Shown here: positions 1 to 5,751 of the stretch, in pieces
How the letters are laid out: every line of letters begins with the position of its first letter
How positions within the stretch are numbered: position 1 is the first letter of the stretch
Assembly (NCBI GenBank): GCA_002919115.1
Contig: PKER01000367.1
Location: 1-11,819, forward strand
Direction of reading: 5' to 3'
DNA length: 11,819 bases
From: a bacterium
GTDB taxonomy: Bacteria > Actinomycetota > Thermoleophilia > Solirubrobacterales > 70-9
Translations under genes and position numbers: made by a program
Notes under the pieces: generated by a model
Told to the model about the DNA's origin: nothing
Seen by the model: the letters and a program-made list of their open reading frames with translations, nothing else
The model's database searches: none

Positions 1-363
1 GGTGCGCGGCCAGAAGAAGCCGCGCAGGCCGTCCTTGCGCACGCGCGGCACCACGTGCACGTGCAGGTGCGGCACCGACTGGCTGACGACGTTGTTCATG
101 GCGACGAAGGCGCCCTGCGCGCCCATCGCGTCGCGCACCGCGACGCTCAGGCGCCGCGCCGTCGCGAACAGCGGGCCCACCTCGGCCTCGGGCAGGTCCC
201 AGAGCGTCTCGTGGTGGTCGCGCGGGACGAGCAGGGTGTGGCCGTGGAACAGGGGCCGCGCGTCCAGGAAGGCGACGCAGCCGGGCTCGTCGAGGACGAC
301 GTGCGCCGGCTCTTCGCCCGCGACGATGCGGCAGAAGAGGCAGTCGGGCTCGCGCTTCGGCAT
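1..363 (-). CDS. HIT family nucleotide-binding hydrolase, C-terminus cut by window edge
   Basis: The first 121 residues are visible, with no stop before the edge. HIT proteins hydrolyse or transfer nucleotides from nucleoside phosphoramidates and related substrates in the cytoplasm. Seen here: a CxxC pair (C8, C11) near the N-terminus, a central DARPLFHGHTLLVPRDHH stretch (about residues 34-51), and the catalytic triad HLHVHVVPR with H99, H101 and H103. The layout resembles the HINT/HIT hydrolase branch (about 110-140 aa) rather than the longer AP4A phosphorylase at 3839-4327. The ATG start is chosen because the CxxC lies at the expected distance and a TAGCTT box sits 8 nt upstream with no Shine-Dalgarno, consistent with a leaderless message. 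It follows the lipid kinase on the same strand after a 41-bp gap. The family is certain; the substrate is unknown. Confidence 0.9.
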   Translation of the reverse strand, partial: MPKREPDCLFCRIVAGEEPAHVVLDEPGCVAFLDARPLFHGHTLLVPRDHHETLWDLPEAEVGPLFATARRLSVAVRDAMGAQGAFVAMNNVVSQSVPHLHVHVVPRVRKDGLRGFFWPRT

Positions 364-371
364 GGCGCCGC

Positions 372-377
372 AAGCTA
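372..377 (-). promoter_or_regulatory. Putative leaderless -10 box (TAGCTT) for the HIT gene
   Basis: On the minus strand TAGCTT ends 8 nt before the ATG at 363. It fits the actinobacterial TANNNT -10 consensus, would place the transcription start at or next to the ATG, and no Shine-Dalgarno is present. I see no convincing -35. Four other genes in the window have a TAGNWT box at 7-10 nt, which raises confidence above that of a lone hexamer. Confidence 0.45.
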
Positions 378-404
378 CCGCAGCGCGCGGCCGCGAAACC
401 GCTC

Positions 405-1421
405 CTACGCGACGATCGTCAGCGCGCCCGGCTCGACGCCGATGTCGAGCGCCTCGTGGTCGCCGATGTAGTCGCCGTCGACCTGGACCGGGAAGAGCAC
501 GGGCTCGCCGCGCGCGTCGGCCGAGATCGACTCGATGCGGGCGGTGGTCACGCGCTCGAAGGCCTCGATCTGGCGGTGGTTGGGGGCCGGGAAGCGGTCC
601 CACAGGCAGCGCAGCGCGACCGTCGGCATGTCGCGCAGGGCGGCGCGCTTGAGCATCGCCAGCGAGATCGTCCCGTTGTCGATCGCCGCCTCCCGGCAGA
701 TGCGGACCGGGCGCTCGCCGAAGTACGTGAACGGGTCGGAGTTCTGCACGATCGTCGTGATGCCCTCCGACTCGCCGCCGTCGGCGCGCAGGCGCAGGCG
801 CGCGGGCGAGCCCAGCAGGAAGTGCCGGTTGAAGCCTGAGATCGCGGCCCACGTGTAGAACCAGGGGCCGAACCGCGCCTTGAGGTGCGGGTGCGAGTCC
901 ACGCGCTTCACGACCATCGCGTCGAGCCCGGCGCCGCACGCGAACAAAAACCGCCGGCCGTTGGCCGTGCCCAGGTCGATCTTGCGCGGCCGGAAGTCGT
1001 CGGCGAGCCCGAGCAGGCGCTCGGTCGCGTCGACGACGTCGTTGGGGATCCCCAGCGTGCGCGCGACGACGTTCGTGGAGCCGCCCGGGAGCACCGTCAC
1101 GGGGACGTCGGAGCCCGCCAGCCCGTTCGCGACCTCGTTGAGCGTGCCGTCGCCGCCGAACGCGACGACCACGTCGTAGCCGGAGTCGCGCACCTCGCGG
1201 CCGATCTCGGTCGCGTGGTTCTGCGCCTGCGTCGAGATCGCCTCGACGCGGTAGCGGCCCTGCAGCGCGTACACGACGAGTCCCTTCAGCCGGTCGGAGA
1301 CCGTGGTCGCGTACGGGTTGACGATGATGAGCATCTTCTTCTTGCGCGGGCGCGCGCGCAAGCCGGCGCCGTTCTGGGCGCTTGTGGGCTGCTCGCGCAC
1401 GACGCTCGGGGGGACGCTCAC
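405..1421 (-). CDS. Diacylglycerol kinase family lipid kinase (YegS/DgkB-like)
   Basis: This 338-aa protein carries a DAGK catalytic domain, which phosphorylates a lipid such as diacylglycerol or a sphingoid-like alcohol with ATP at the membrane face. The nucleotide-binding domain starts at MLIIVNPYA (from residue 30). The hallmark GGDGTLNEV is at 89-97 and LPGGSTN at 111-117, where many relatives have PLGTxND. The second, beta-rich domain follows (about 145-338) and includes the VQVDGDYIG segment typical of the C-terminal lobe. There is no signal peptide or membrane segment. The start used is GTG at 1421, supported by a TAGCAT box 8 nt upstream; ATG at 1334 (M30) just before the domain is an alternative, and the intervening 29 residues are basic and low in complexity. 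The gene lies 38 bp after the MBL hydrolase and probably has its own promoter. The lipid substrate cannot be read from sequence. Confidence 0.9.
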   Translation of the reverse strand: MSVPPSVVREQPTSAQNGAGLRARPRKKKMLIIVNPYATTVSDRLKGLVVYALQGRYRVEAISTQAQNHATEIGREVRDSGYDVVVAFGGDGTLNEVANGLAGSDVPVTVLPGGSTNVVARTLGIPNDVVDATERLLGLADDFRPRKIDLGTANGRRFLFACGAGLDAMVVKRVDSHPHLKARFGPWFYTWAAISGFNRHFLLGSPARLRLRADGGESEGITTIVQNSDPFTYFGERPVRICREAAIDNGTISLAMLKRAALRDMPTVALRCLWDRFPAPNHRQIEAFERVTTARIESISADARGEPVLFPVQVDGDYIGDHEALDIGVEPGALTIVA

Positions 1422-1429
1422 TGCGGCCG

Positions 1430-1435
1430 ATGCTA
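1430..1435 (-). promoter_or_regulatory. Putative leaderless -10 box (TAGCAT) for the lipid kinase
   Basis: TAGCAT on the minus strand lies in the 38-bp gap after the MBL gene and ends 8 nt before the GTG at 1421. No Shine-Dalgarno precedes the GTG. The same hexamer recurs at 6991-6996 in front of the sulfur carrier. Confidence 0.5.
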
Positions 1436-1459
1436 CCGGTGCGGGGTGGGCGCGGTCGC

Positions 1460-2467
1460 TCAGGTCGTCTCGTACACCGAGCGCTCGCCCTCGGTGACCT
1501 CGCGCACGGCGCCCTCGCGGACGAGCAGGTCGAGGTGGCCGATCACCTCCGAGAGCGTGAGGAACGCCTGGGTCACGGCCACGTTGCCCCAGATCTCGAG
1601 GGCGATCTCGTGGGCGGAGCGGGGGCGCTCGCGCACGATCGCGAGGATCTTCTCCTTGCGCCGCTCGGTCATCTGCAGGCGCGCGTCGATCAGCGCGACG
1701 TGGTCGGTGATCGGGTCGCCGTGCCCGGTGAGGACGAGCTCGGCGGGAAGCTCACGGGTGCGCGCCAGCGAGTCGAGGTAGTCGATCAGCGAGCGGGTGC
1801 GGCCCGGCGAGTCGTCGAGCGGGCGGGCGAGCAGCGGGTTCGAGGAGATGTGGGCGAGCAGATGGTCGCCCGCGACGAGCAGCCGGCGCTCGGCGTCCCA
1901 CAACAGCGTGTCGGACGGGCTGTGCCCCGGGCGGTGCTGAACCTCCCAGGTCCGGTCGCCGAGCTCGAGGCGCTCGCCGTCGGCGAGCGGGCGGGTGACC
2001 GTGACGTGCGAGCCCCAGGCCCGGAAGCTCCGCGAGACCGACTGCAGGGCGGTGACCACGTCCTCGGGCACCCCGTGGCGCACCATGAGCGCGCCCGCGA
2101 AGCGGTCCTCGAGCTCGGCGTCCTCGGCGTAGTTGGCGAGCCGCCGCGCGGCGGCGCCGAGCGCGGCGACCTCCGCGCCCGAGCGCTCGGCGACGATCTC
2201 GGCGAGCCCGGTGTGGTCCACGTGCTGGTGCGTGATCACGATCAGCCCGAGGTCCTCGATCGCGTGGCCCGCGGCAGCGAGCTGGCGCTCGAGCTCGTCC
2301 AGCGCCTTGCCCGAGTTCGGCCCGGTATCGATCAGCGTGAGCGGCTCGGTCTCGACCAGCCAGCAGTTGACCCGCCCGACCGCGAACGGCGTCGGGATCC
2401 GCAGGAGGACGAAGCCCGCGGCACGCGCGCGCTCGAGGGCGGCGGCCGCGTCGTCGGTCTCGGGCAT
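1460..2467 (-). CDS. MBL-fold metallo-hydrolase with C-terminal winged-helix domain
   Basis: This 335-aa metallo-beta-lactamase-fold hydrolase shows a full set of metal ligands: HQHVDH (H80, H82, D84, H85), the HRPGHS histidine (H182), the GDH aspartate (D201) and the TGHGDP histidine (H249). These build the usual dinuclear (Zn or Fe) site for hydrolysing esters, thioesters or phosphodiesters. After about residue 265 a helical segment rich in charged residues fits the winged-helix tail seen in LACTB2/RNase-Z-like relatives. There is no signal peptide, so it is cytoplasmic. The ATG start is 3 nt after the TAG of the phosphohexomutase and has no clear Shine-Dalgarno, so translation is probably coupled. 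The substrate is not evident; LACTB2-type endoribonuclease and generic thioesterase are both possible. Confidence 0.88.
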   Translation of the reverse strand: MPETDDAAAALERARAAGFVLLRIPTPFAVGRVNCWLVETEPLTLIDTGPNSGKALDELERQLAAAGHAIEDLGLIVITHQHVDHTGLAEIVAERSGAEVAALGAAARRLANYAEDAELEDRFAGALMVRHGVPEDVVTALQSVSRSFRAWGSHVTVTRPLADGERLELGDRTWEVQHRPGHSPSDTLLWDAERRLLVAGDHLLAHISSNPLLARPLDDSPGRTRSLIDYLDSLARTRELPAELVLTGHGDPITDHVALIDARLQMTERRKEKILAIVRERPRSAHEIALEIWGNVAVTQAFLTLSEVIGHLDLLVREGAVREVTEGERSVYETT

Positions 2468-2470
2468 CGG

Positions 2471-3838
2471 CTAGGAGCGGATGACCGCGAGGACCTCGTC
2501 GCGGCGGCGCTCCATGTCCTCGCGCGAGATCAGCGACTCGAGGTTGAGGCGCAGGAGCGGCTCGGTGTTCGACGGGCGCACGTTGAAGTGCCAGTCGGGG
2601 TAGTCGACCGAGACGCCGTCGAGCCAGGTCACCTCGGCGTCGGGATGGAGCTCGGCCAGCTCGCGCATCTTCGCCTGCTGGTCGGCCACCTCGGAGTTGA
2701 TCTCGCCGGAGATGAAGTAGCGGCTGCGGAACTCGCCGACGAGCTCGGAGAGCGGCCGGCCCTCGACCGACACGAGCTCGAGCACGAGCAGCGCGGGGAT
2801 CGTGCCCGAGTCCGCGCACCAGAAGTCGCGGAAGTAGTAGTGGCCCGAGACCTCGCCCGCGAAGGCCGCGTCGTGCTCGCGCATGGCCGCCTTCATGAAG
2901 GCGTGGCCCACGCGGTTCACGATCGCGGTGCCGCCGTGCGCGGCGACCGTGTCGGGCACGGCGCGCGAGGCGCGCACGTCGTAGAGGATCGTGGCGCCGG
3001 GCTCGCGGCGCAGAACATGCTTGCCCAGCAGCGCGGTGAGGAAGTCGCCGTCTACGAACTCGCCCTGGTCGTCGATGAAGAAGCAGCGGTCGGCGTCGCC
3101 GTCCCAGGCGATGCCGAGGTCGGCCCCCTCGGCGCGCACCCGCTCGATGATGAACGCGCGGTTCTCGGGGAGCAGGGGGTTCGGCTCGTGGTCGGGGAAC
3201 TCGCCGTCGGGGGTCCAGTAGGTCTCGATCGTGTCGAGCCCGAGGCGCTCAAGCAGCGGGCCGACCATCGGGCCCGCCATGCCGTTGCCGCCGTCGACCA
3301 CGACCCGTAGCGGCTTCACGTTCGCCGGGTCGATGAAGCCGAGCACGTGCTCCTGGAACTCGGCGTAGATGTCGACCTCCTGGGCGGAGCCGCCGCCCGG
3401 GGCCTCGGGCAGGCCGGCCTCGATGACGCGCCTGATCTCCTGGATGCCCGCGTCGCCGGAGAGCGCGAGCGCGCCCTCGCGGACGAGCTTCACGCCCGTG
3501 TAGGCCTTGGGGTTGTGCGAGGCGGTGACCATCGCCCCGCCGTCGAGCTCGCGCGACCCGACGAGGTAATAGAGCATCTCGGTGCCGACCATGCCCGCGT
3601 CGAGCACGGTGCAGCCCTCGTCGACGAGCCCGTCGCGCAAGCGGCCCGCCATCTCGGGCGCCTGGATGCGCATGTCGCGCCCGAGGCCGACGCGCAGGTC
3701 GGCCGGCGCCTTGCCCCGCAGGTCGGCCAGCACCCGGGCGAAGGCGCGGCCGATCGCGTACGCGGTGTCGCCGTCCATGTCGCGGCCGTAGATGCCGCGG
3801 ACGTCGTACGCCTTGAAGATCTCCGCCTTGACAGTCAC
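2471..3838 (-). CDS. manB: Phosphomannomutase/phosphoglucomutase
   Basis: This 455-aa alpha-D-phosphohexomutase interconverts hexose-6-phosphate and hexose-1-phosphate (mannose and/or glucose) through a phosphoserine. All four signature loops are present: TASHNP with the phosphoserine S107, metal-binding DGDADR at 246-251, sugar-specificity loop GEVSGHYYF at 328-336, and phosphate-binding RPSNTEP at 421-427. GEVSGH is typical of dual-specificity bacterial PMM/PGM enzymes. Length is normal. The start is GTG at 3838, directly abutting the TAG of the upstream HIT gene with no gap. An AAGGGG Shine-Dalgarno-like stretch lies 9 nt upstream, inside the last codons of the HIT gene. The enzyme could supply mannose-1-P for GDP-mannose or glucose-1-P to the cytidylyltransferase encoded at 7272-8042; this link is inference. 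The symbol follows common usage and does not fix sugar preference. Confidence 0.93.
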   Translation of the reverse strand: MTVKAEIFKAYDVRGIYGRDMDGDTAYAIGRAFARVLADLRGKAPADLRVGLGRDMRIQAPEMAGRLRDGLVDEGCTVLDAGMVGTEMLYYLVGSRELDGGAMVTASHNPKAYTGVKLVREGALALSGDAGIQEIRRVIEAGLPEAPGGGSAQEVDIYAEFQEHVLGFIDPANVKPLRVVVDGGNGMAGPMVGPLLERLGLDTIETYWTPDGEFPDHEPNPLLPENRAFIIERVRAEGADLGIAWDGDADRCFFIDDQGEFVDGDFLTALLGKHVLRREPGATILYDVRASRAVPDTVAAHGGTAIVNRVGHAFMKAAMREHDAAFAGEVSGHYYFRDFWCADSGTIPALLVLELVSVEGRPLSELVGEFRSRYFISGEINSEVADQQAKMRELAELHPDAEVTWLDGVSVDYPDWHFNVRPSNTEPLLRLNLESLISREDMERRRDEVLAVIRS

Positions 3839-4327
3839 CTAGAACTTCCCCTTGAGCGCCGCGTAGGTCTGGTCGAGGGTCTGGGGCATCACCCGCGTGT
3901 CGGCGAGCACCGGCATGAAGTTGTTGTCGCCGCCCCAGCGCGGGACGACGTGCATGTGGATGTGGTGCTCGACGCCGGCGCCCGCGACCCGGCCCTGGTT
4001 GAAGCCGACGTTGAAGCCGTGCGGCTCGTACTCCTGCTCGAGCACGACGATCGCCCGCTGGGCGAGCGCCATCATCTCGGCGGTCGTCTCGGGCGGGAGG
4101 TCCTGGATCGCCCCGATGTGCTCGAACGGGGCCACCATCAGGTGCCCGTTCGTGTACGGGAACAGGTTGAGGATCACGAAGCAGCGCTCGCCGCGGTGGA
4201 CGATCAGGTTCGCCTCGTCGTCACCGGCGGCGGGTTTGGCGCAGAAGATGCACTCCTGCTCTGAGTCCTTGGATGCGTCCTTCACGTAAGCGAGGCGCCA
4301 GGGCGCCCAGATGCGTTGGTTGGCCAC
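3839..4327 (-). CDS. AP4A phosphorylase-like HIT domain protein
   Basis: This 162-aa HIT protein resembles the actinobacterial diadenosine-tetraphosphate phosphorylase group (Mycobacterium tuberculosis Rv2613c type), which splits Ap4A with phosphate into ADP and ATP. Seen: an N-terminal WAPWRLAYV motif (7-15), CxxC at C26/C29, LFPYTNGHLMVAP in the core (about 55-67), NQGRVAGAGVEHHIH leading to the triad HIHMH (H122, H124, H126), and VPRWGGDNNFMPV after it. The WGGD.NFMPV tail separates this group from small HINT hydrolases. The start is GTG at 4327; a TAGGAT box lies 9 nt upstream and suggests a leaderless message, although AGGA within that box could be a poor ribosome site. The stop abuts the phosphohexomutase GTG, so the two are almost certainly cotranscribed. 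Confidence in family is high, in exact substrate moderate. Confidence 0.92.
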   Translation of the reverse strand: MANQRIWAPWRLAYVKDASKDSEQECIFCAKPAAGDDEANLIVHRGERCFVILNLFPYTNGHLMVAPFEHIGAIQDLPPETTAEMMALAQRAIVVLEQEYEPHGFNVGFNQGRVAGAGVEHHIHMHVVPRWGGDNNFMPVLADTRVMPQTLDQTYAALKGKF

Positions 4328-4336
4328 GGGGCGCTG

Positions 4337-4342
4337 ATCCTA
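4337..4342 (-). promoter_or_regulatory. Putative leaderless -10 box (TAGGAT) for the HIT-phosphohexomutase-MBL run
   Basis: TAGGAT on the minus strand ends 9 nt before the GTG at 4327, in the 52-bp gap after corA. An 18-bp perfect palindrome lies 6 nt farther upstream (4349-4366), roughly where a -35 element would be expected. Confidence 0.4.
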
Positions 4343-4346
4343 TTGT

Positions 4347-4377
4347 CCCGCGCTCGCGCGAGCGCGCGCGGCGCGGG
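4347..4377 (-). terminator. GC hairpin/palindrome after corA, possible terminator without U-tract
   Basis: The 18-bp segment 4349-4366 is a perfect self-complementary palindrome (CGCGCTCG-CG-CGAGCGCG), 13 nt after the corA stop. Alternatively CCCGCGC (4347-4353) can pair with GCGCGGG (4371-4377). No T-run follows on either strand, so termination is uncertain. Its position next to the putative promoter at 4337-4342 would also suit an operator. Confidence 0.35.
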
Positions 4378-4379
4378 GC

Positions 4380-5408
4380 CTACAGCCAGCCGCGCTTGCG
4401 GAAGTAGGCGACCATCCCCACGAGCCCCGCGAGCATCACGCCGAGGATCACCCAGAAGCTCACCGTCGGGCCCCCGCTGGGGTCGCCGCCGCCGGGGAGG
4501 CCGACGTTCATGCCGAAGATGCTCGCGATGAGCGTCAGCGGGAGGACGATGACGCTGATCGCCGTGAGCACGCGGAGGATGTCGTTCACGCGGTGCGAGA
4601 TCACCGACTCGTTGGTGTCCTCGAGCGCCTCGACCACCTCCTTGTAGTTCTCGAGCATGTCCCAGATGCGCTCGTGCGCGTCACCCAGGTCCTCGAAGTA
4701 GATCTCGAGCTCCTCGCCCTCCGGCGGGAGGAGGAAGCGGTGCTTCACGTTCTCGAGGTCGCGCAGCACCTGGCGCTGCGGGCGGATCACCTTGCGGAAG
4801 TTGATGATCTCCTGCTTGACGTTGGAGATGTCGCGCACGACGCTGGCGCCTCGGCCCTCGAAGATGTCGTCCTCGAGCGCGTCGAGCTTGTTCCCGATCT
4901 TGCGCAGCATCGGGAAGCAGTAGTCGAACCCGTCGTCGATGATCCTGTACAGCAACAGCCCCGAGCCCCGGGCGAACAGCTGGTCGCGCAGCTCCTCCTT
5001 CTGCCGGCAGCGCTCGAACAGGTACTCGACGGGCTGCAGGGGCTGGTTCGGGATCGTGACGATGAAGTCGCGGCCGACGAAGGCGTCGAGCTCGCCCGCG
5101 TTCAGGCGCCCGACCTGGCTGTCGAACACCGGGAAGTGCAGGAGGATGAAGAGGTAGTCGTCGTACTCGTCGATCTTCGGCCGCTGGTTGCGCGAGAGCA
5201 CGTCCTCCAGCGCGAGCGGGTGGAAGTCGAAATGCTCGCGCAGCCAGGCGATCTCGACCTGCGACGGGCGCTCGACGTGCACCCAGCGGAAGCCCTGGCC
5301 GCTGACTACCTCGACGCGCGGCTTGCGCTCAGCCGGCTCAGGCTTCGGCGCGAGCGACGACGAAGCCCGCGTCGTCCGGCGCAACCTCGGCTTGGGAAGG
5401 CTCGGCAT
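4380..5408 (-). CDS. corA: CorA/ZntB family metal ion transporter
   Basis: This 342-aa CorA-superfamily channel is a homopentamer in known relatives and conducts Mg2+, Co2+ or, for ZntB, Zn2+ across the inner membrane. Residues 35-270 form the cytoplasmic alpha/beta domain with long helices (for example the stretch around 165-240). Two C-terminal membrane segments follow at about 279-298 and 317-335. The selectivity motif GMN is at 299-301 and the protein ends in the basic FRKRGWL. After GMN the loop reads VGLPGGGDPSGG instead of the CorA FExMPEL type, which is closer to ZntB-like members, so the ion is not certain. The N-terminal 30 residues are basic and Pro/Ser-rich. The ATG at 5408 is backed by AGGAG 8 nt upstream (5417-5421). 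A weak TACCCT -10 candidate lies at 5446-5451. It is divergent from the riboswitch-controlled run. Confidence 0.88.
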   Translation of the reverse strand: MPSLPKPRLRRTTRASSSLAPKPEPAERKPRVEVVSGQGFRWVHVERPSQVEIAWLREHFDFHPLALEDVLSRNQRPKIDEYDDYLFILLHFPVFDSQVGRLNAGELDAFVGRDFIVTIPNQPLQPVEYLFERCRQKEELRDQLFARGSGLLLYRIIDDGFDYCFPMLRKIGNKLDALEDDIFEGRGASVVRDISNVKQEIINFRKVIRPQRQVLRDLENVKHRFLLPPEGEELEIYFEDLGDAHERIWDMLENYKEVVEALEDTNESVISHRVNDILRVLTAISVIVLPLTLIASIFGMNVGLPGGGDPSGGPTVSFWVILGVMLAGLVGMVAYFRKRGWL

Positions 5409-5488
5409 CGGCCGTGCTCCTGTCGCTCGTCACGGGCATGGGCTAAGGGTACGCCACATGCCAGCCGCCGCGGAGGCGCGCAACGCCG

Positions 5489-5524
5489 CCGTCACGCGCG
5501 GTTCCGCGCGCTCCGTCACGCGCG
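5489..5524 (+). repeat. 12-bp direct repeat pair upstream of the riboswitch promoter
   Basis: CCGTCACGCGCG occurs at 5489-5500 and again at 5513-5524, 24 bp apart centre to centre. Between them CGCGCG-GTTC-CGCGCG (5495-5510) can fold as a hairpin. The second copy ends 4 nt before the candidate -10 box at 5529, so a regulator binding site is possible; chance in GC-rich DNA is not excluded. Confidence 0.4.
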
Positions 5525-5528
5525 TTGT

Positions 5529-5534
5529 TAGACT
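5529..5534 (+). promoter_or_regulatory. Putative -10 box (TAGACT) for the SAM-riboswitch transcript
   Basis: TAGACT fits TANNNT and predicts a transcription start near 5541, about 8 nt before the first base of riboswitch helix P1 (5549). No good -35 is visible at 16-18 bp spacing. Position relative to the aptamer is the main support. Confidence 0.5.
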
Positions 5535-5548
5535 GCCCTGCCACATAG

Positions 5549-5670
5549 CCACTGCATCAAGAGGGGTGGAGGGACTGGCCCTGTGAAGCCCCGGCAACCA
5601 CCGGAGAGCCGAGCGCTCGAAGGAGAGGTGCCAATTCCAGCAGGTGGAGACACCTGGAAGATGCGAGTGG
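5549..5670 (+). ncRNA. SAM-I (S-box) riboswitch aptamer
   Basis: The conserved S-box core is intact: ATCAAGAGGGGTGGAGGGAC (5556-5575), then GGCCCTGTGAAGCC, CGGCAACC, GGTGCCAATTCCAGC (5627-5641) and GGAAGATGCGAG. P1 pairs CCACTGCATC (5549-5558) with GATGC-G-AGTGG (5660-5670), 10 bp with one bulged G. P4 is CAGGTG-GAGA-CACCTG (5641-5656). This class binds S-adenosylmethionine and normally shuts off methionine and SAM biosynthesis or transport genes when SAM is plentiful. The gene controlled here is a threonine-synthase-like PLP enzyme followed by a sulfur carrier. The match to the class-I consensus is strong, not borderline, and the sequence does not look like SAM-II or SAM-IV. Confidence 0.95.
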
Positions 5671-5697
5671 AGTTCCGGTTCGGGACCTCTGCTCGCA
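5662..5697 (+). promoter_or_regulatory. Riboswitch antiterminator (5662-5672 with 5687-5697)
   Basis: TGCGAGTGGAG (5662-5672) can pair with CTCTGCTCGCA (5687-5697) over 11 contiguous pairs, including two G-T wobbles. The left strand is part of the P1 3' strand; the right strand is most of the terminator's left arm plus its loop. SAM-stabilised P1 and this helix therefore exclude each other, and this helix excludes the terminator, giving a standard transcriptional OFF switch. Confidence 0.85.
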
Positions 5698-5711
5698 AGC
5701 AGAGGTTTTTT
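5686..5711 (+). terminator. Intrinsic terminator of the SAM riboswitch
   Basis: CCTCTGCT (5686-5693), loop CGCA, AGCAGAGG (5698-5705), then six T residues (5706-5711). The 8-bp perfect stem plus U-run is a textbook rho-independent terminator placed between the aptamer and the ATG at 5752. A GGAG ribosome site (5739-5742) lies beyond it, 9 nt before the ATG. The rest of 5409-5751 shows no gene. Confidence 0.95.
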
Positions 5712-5751
5712 CGTAGGTAACCCGACAAGACCGGAGATGGAGAACAGCTAG

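Noticed and set aside
1382..3310. A 642-codon open frame on the plus strand opposite the MBL and phosphohexomutase genes
   Set aside because: It is antisense to two genes with complete catalytic motifs, and its translation is an Arg/Val/Gly/Ala/Glu/Asp/Leu-rich composition typical of GC-rich shadow frames, with no recognisable motif.
5528..5728. 66-codon minus-strand frame across the riboswitch
   Set aside because: It is fully contained in the structured SAM-I RNA element on the plus strand, with no ribosome site or homology.
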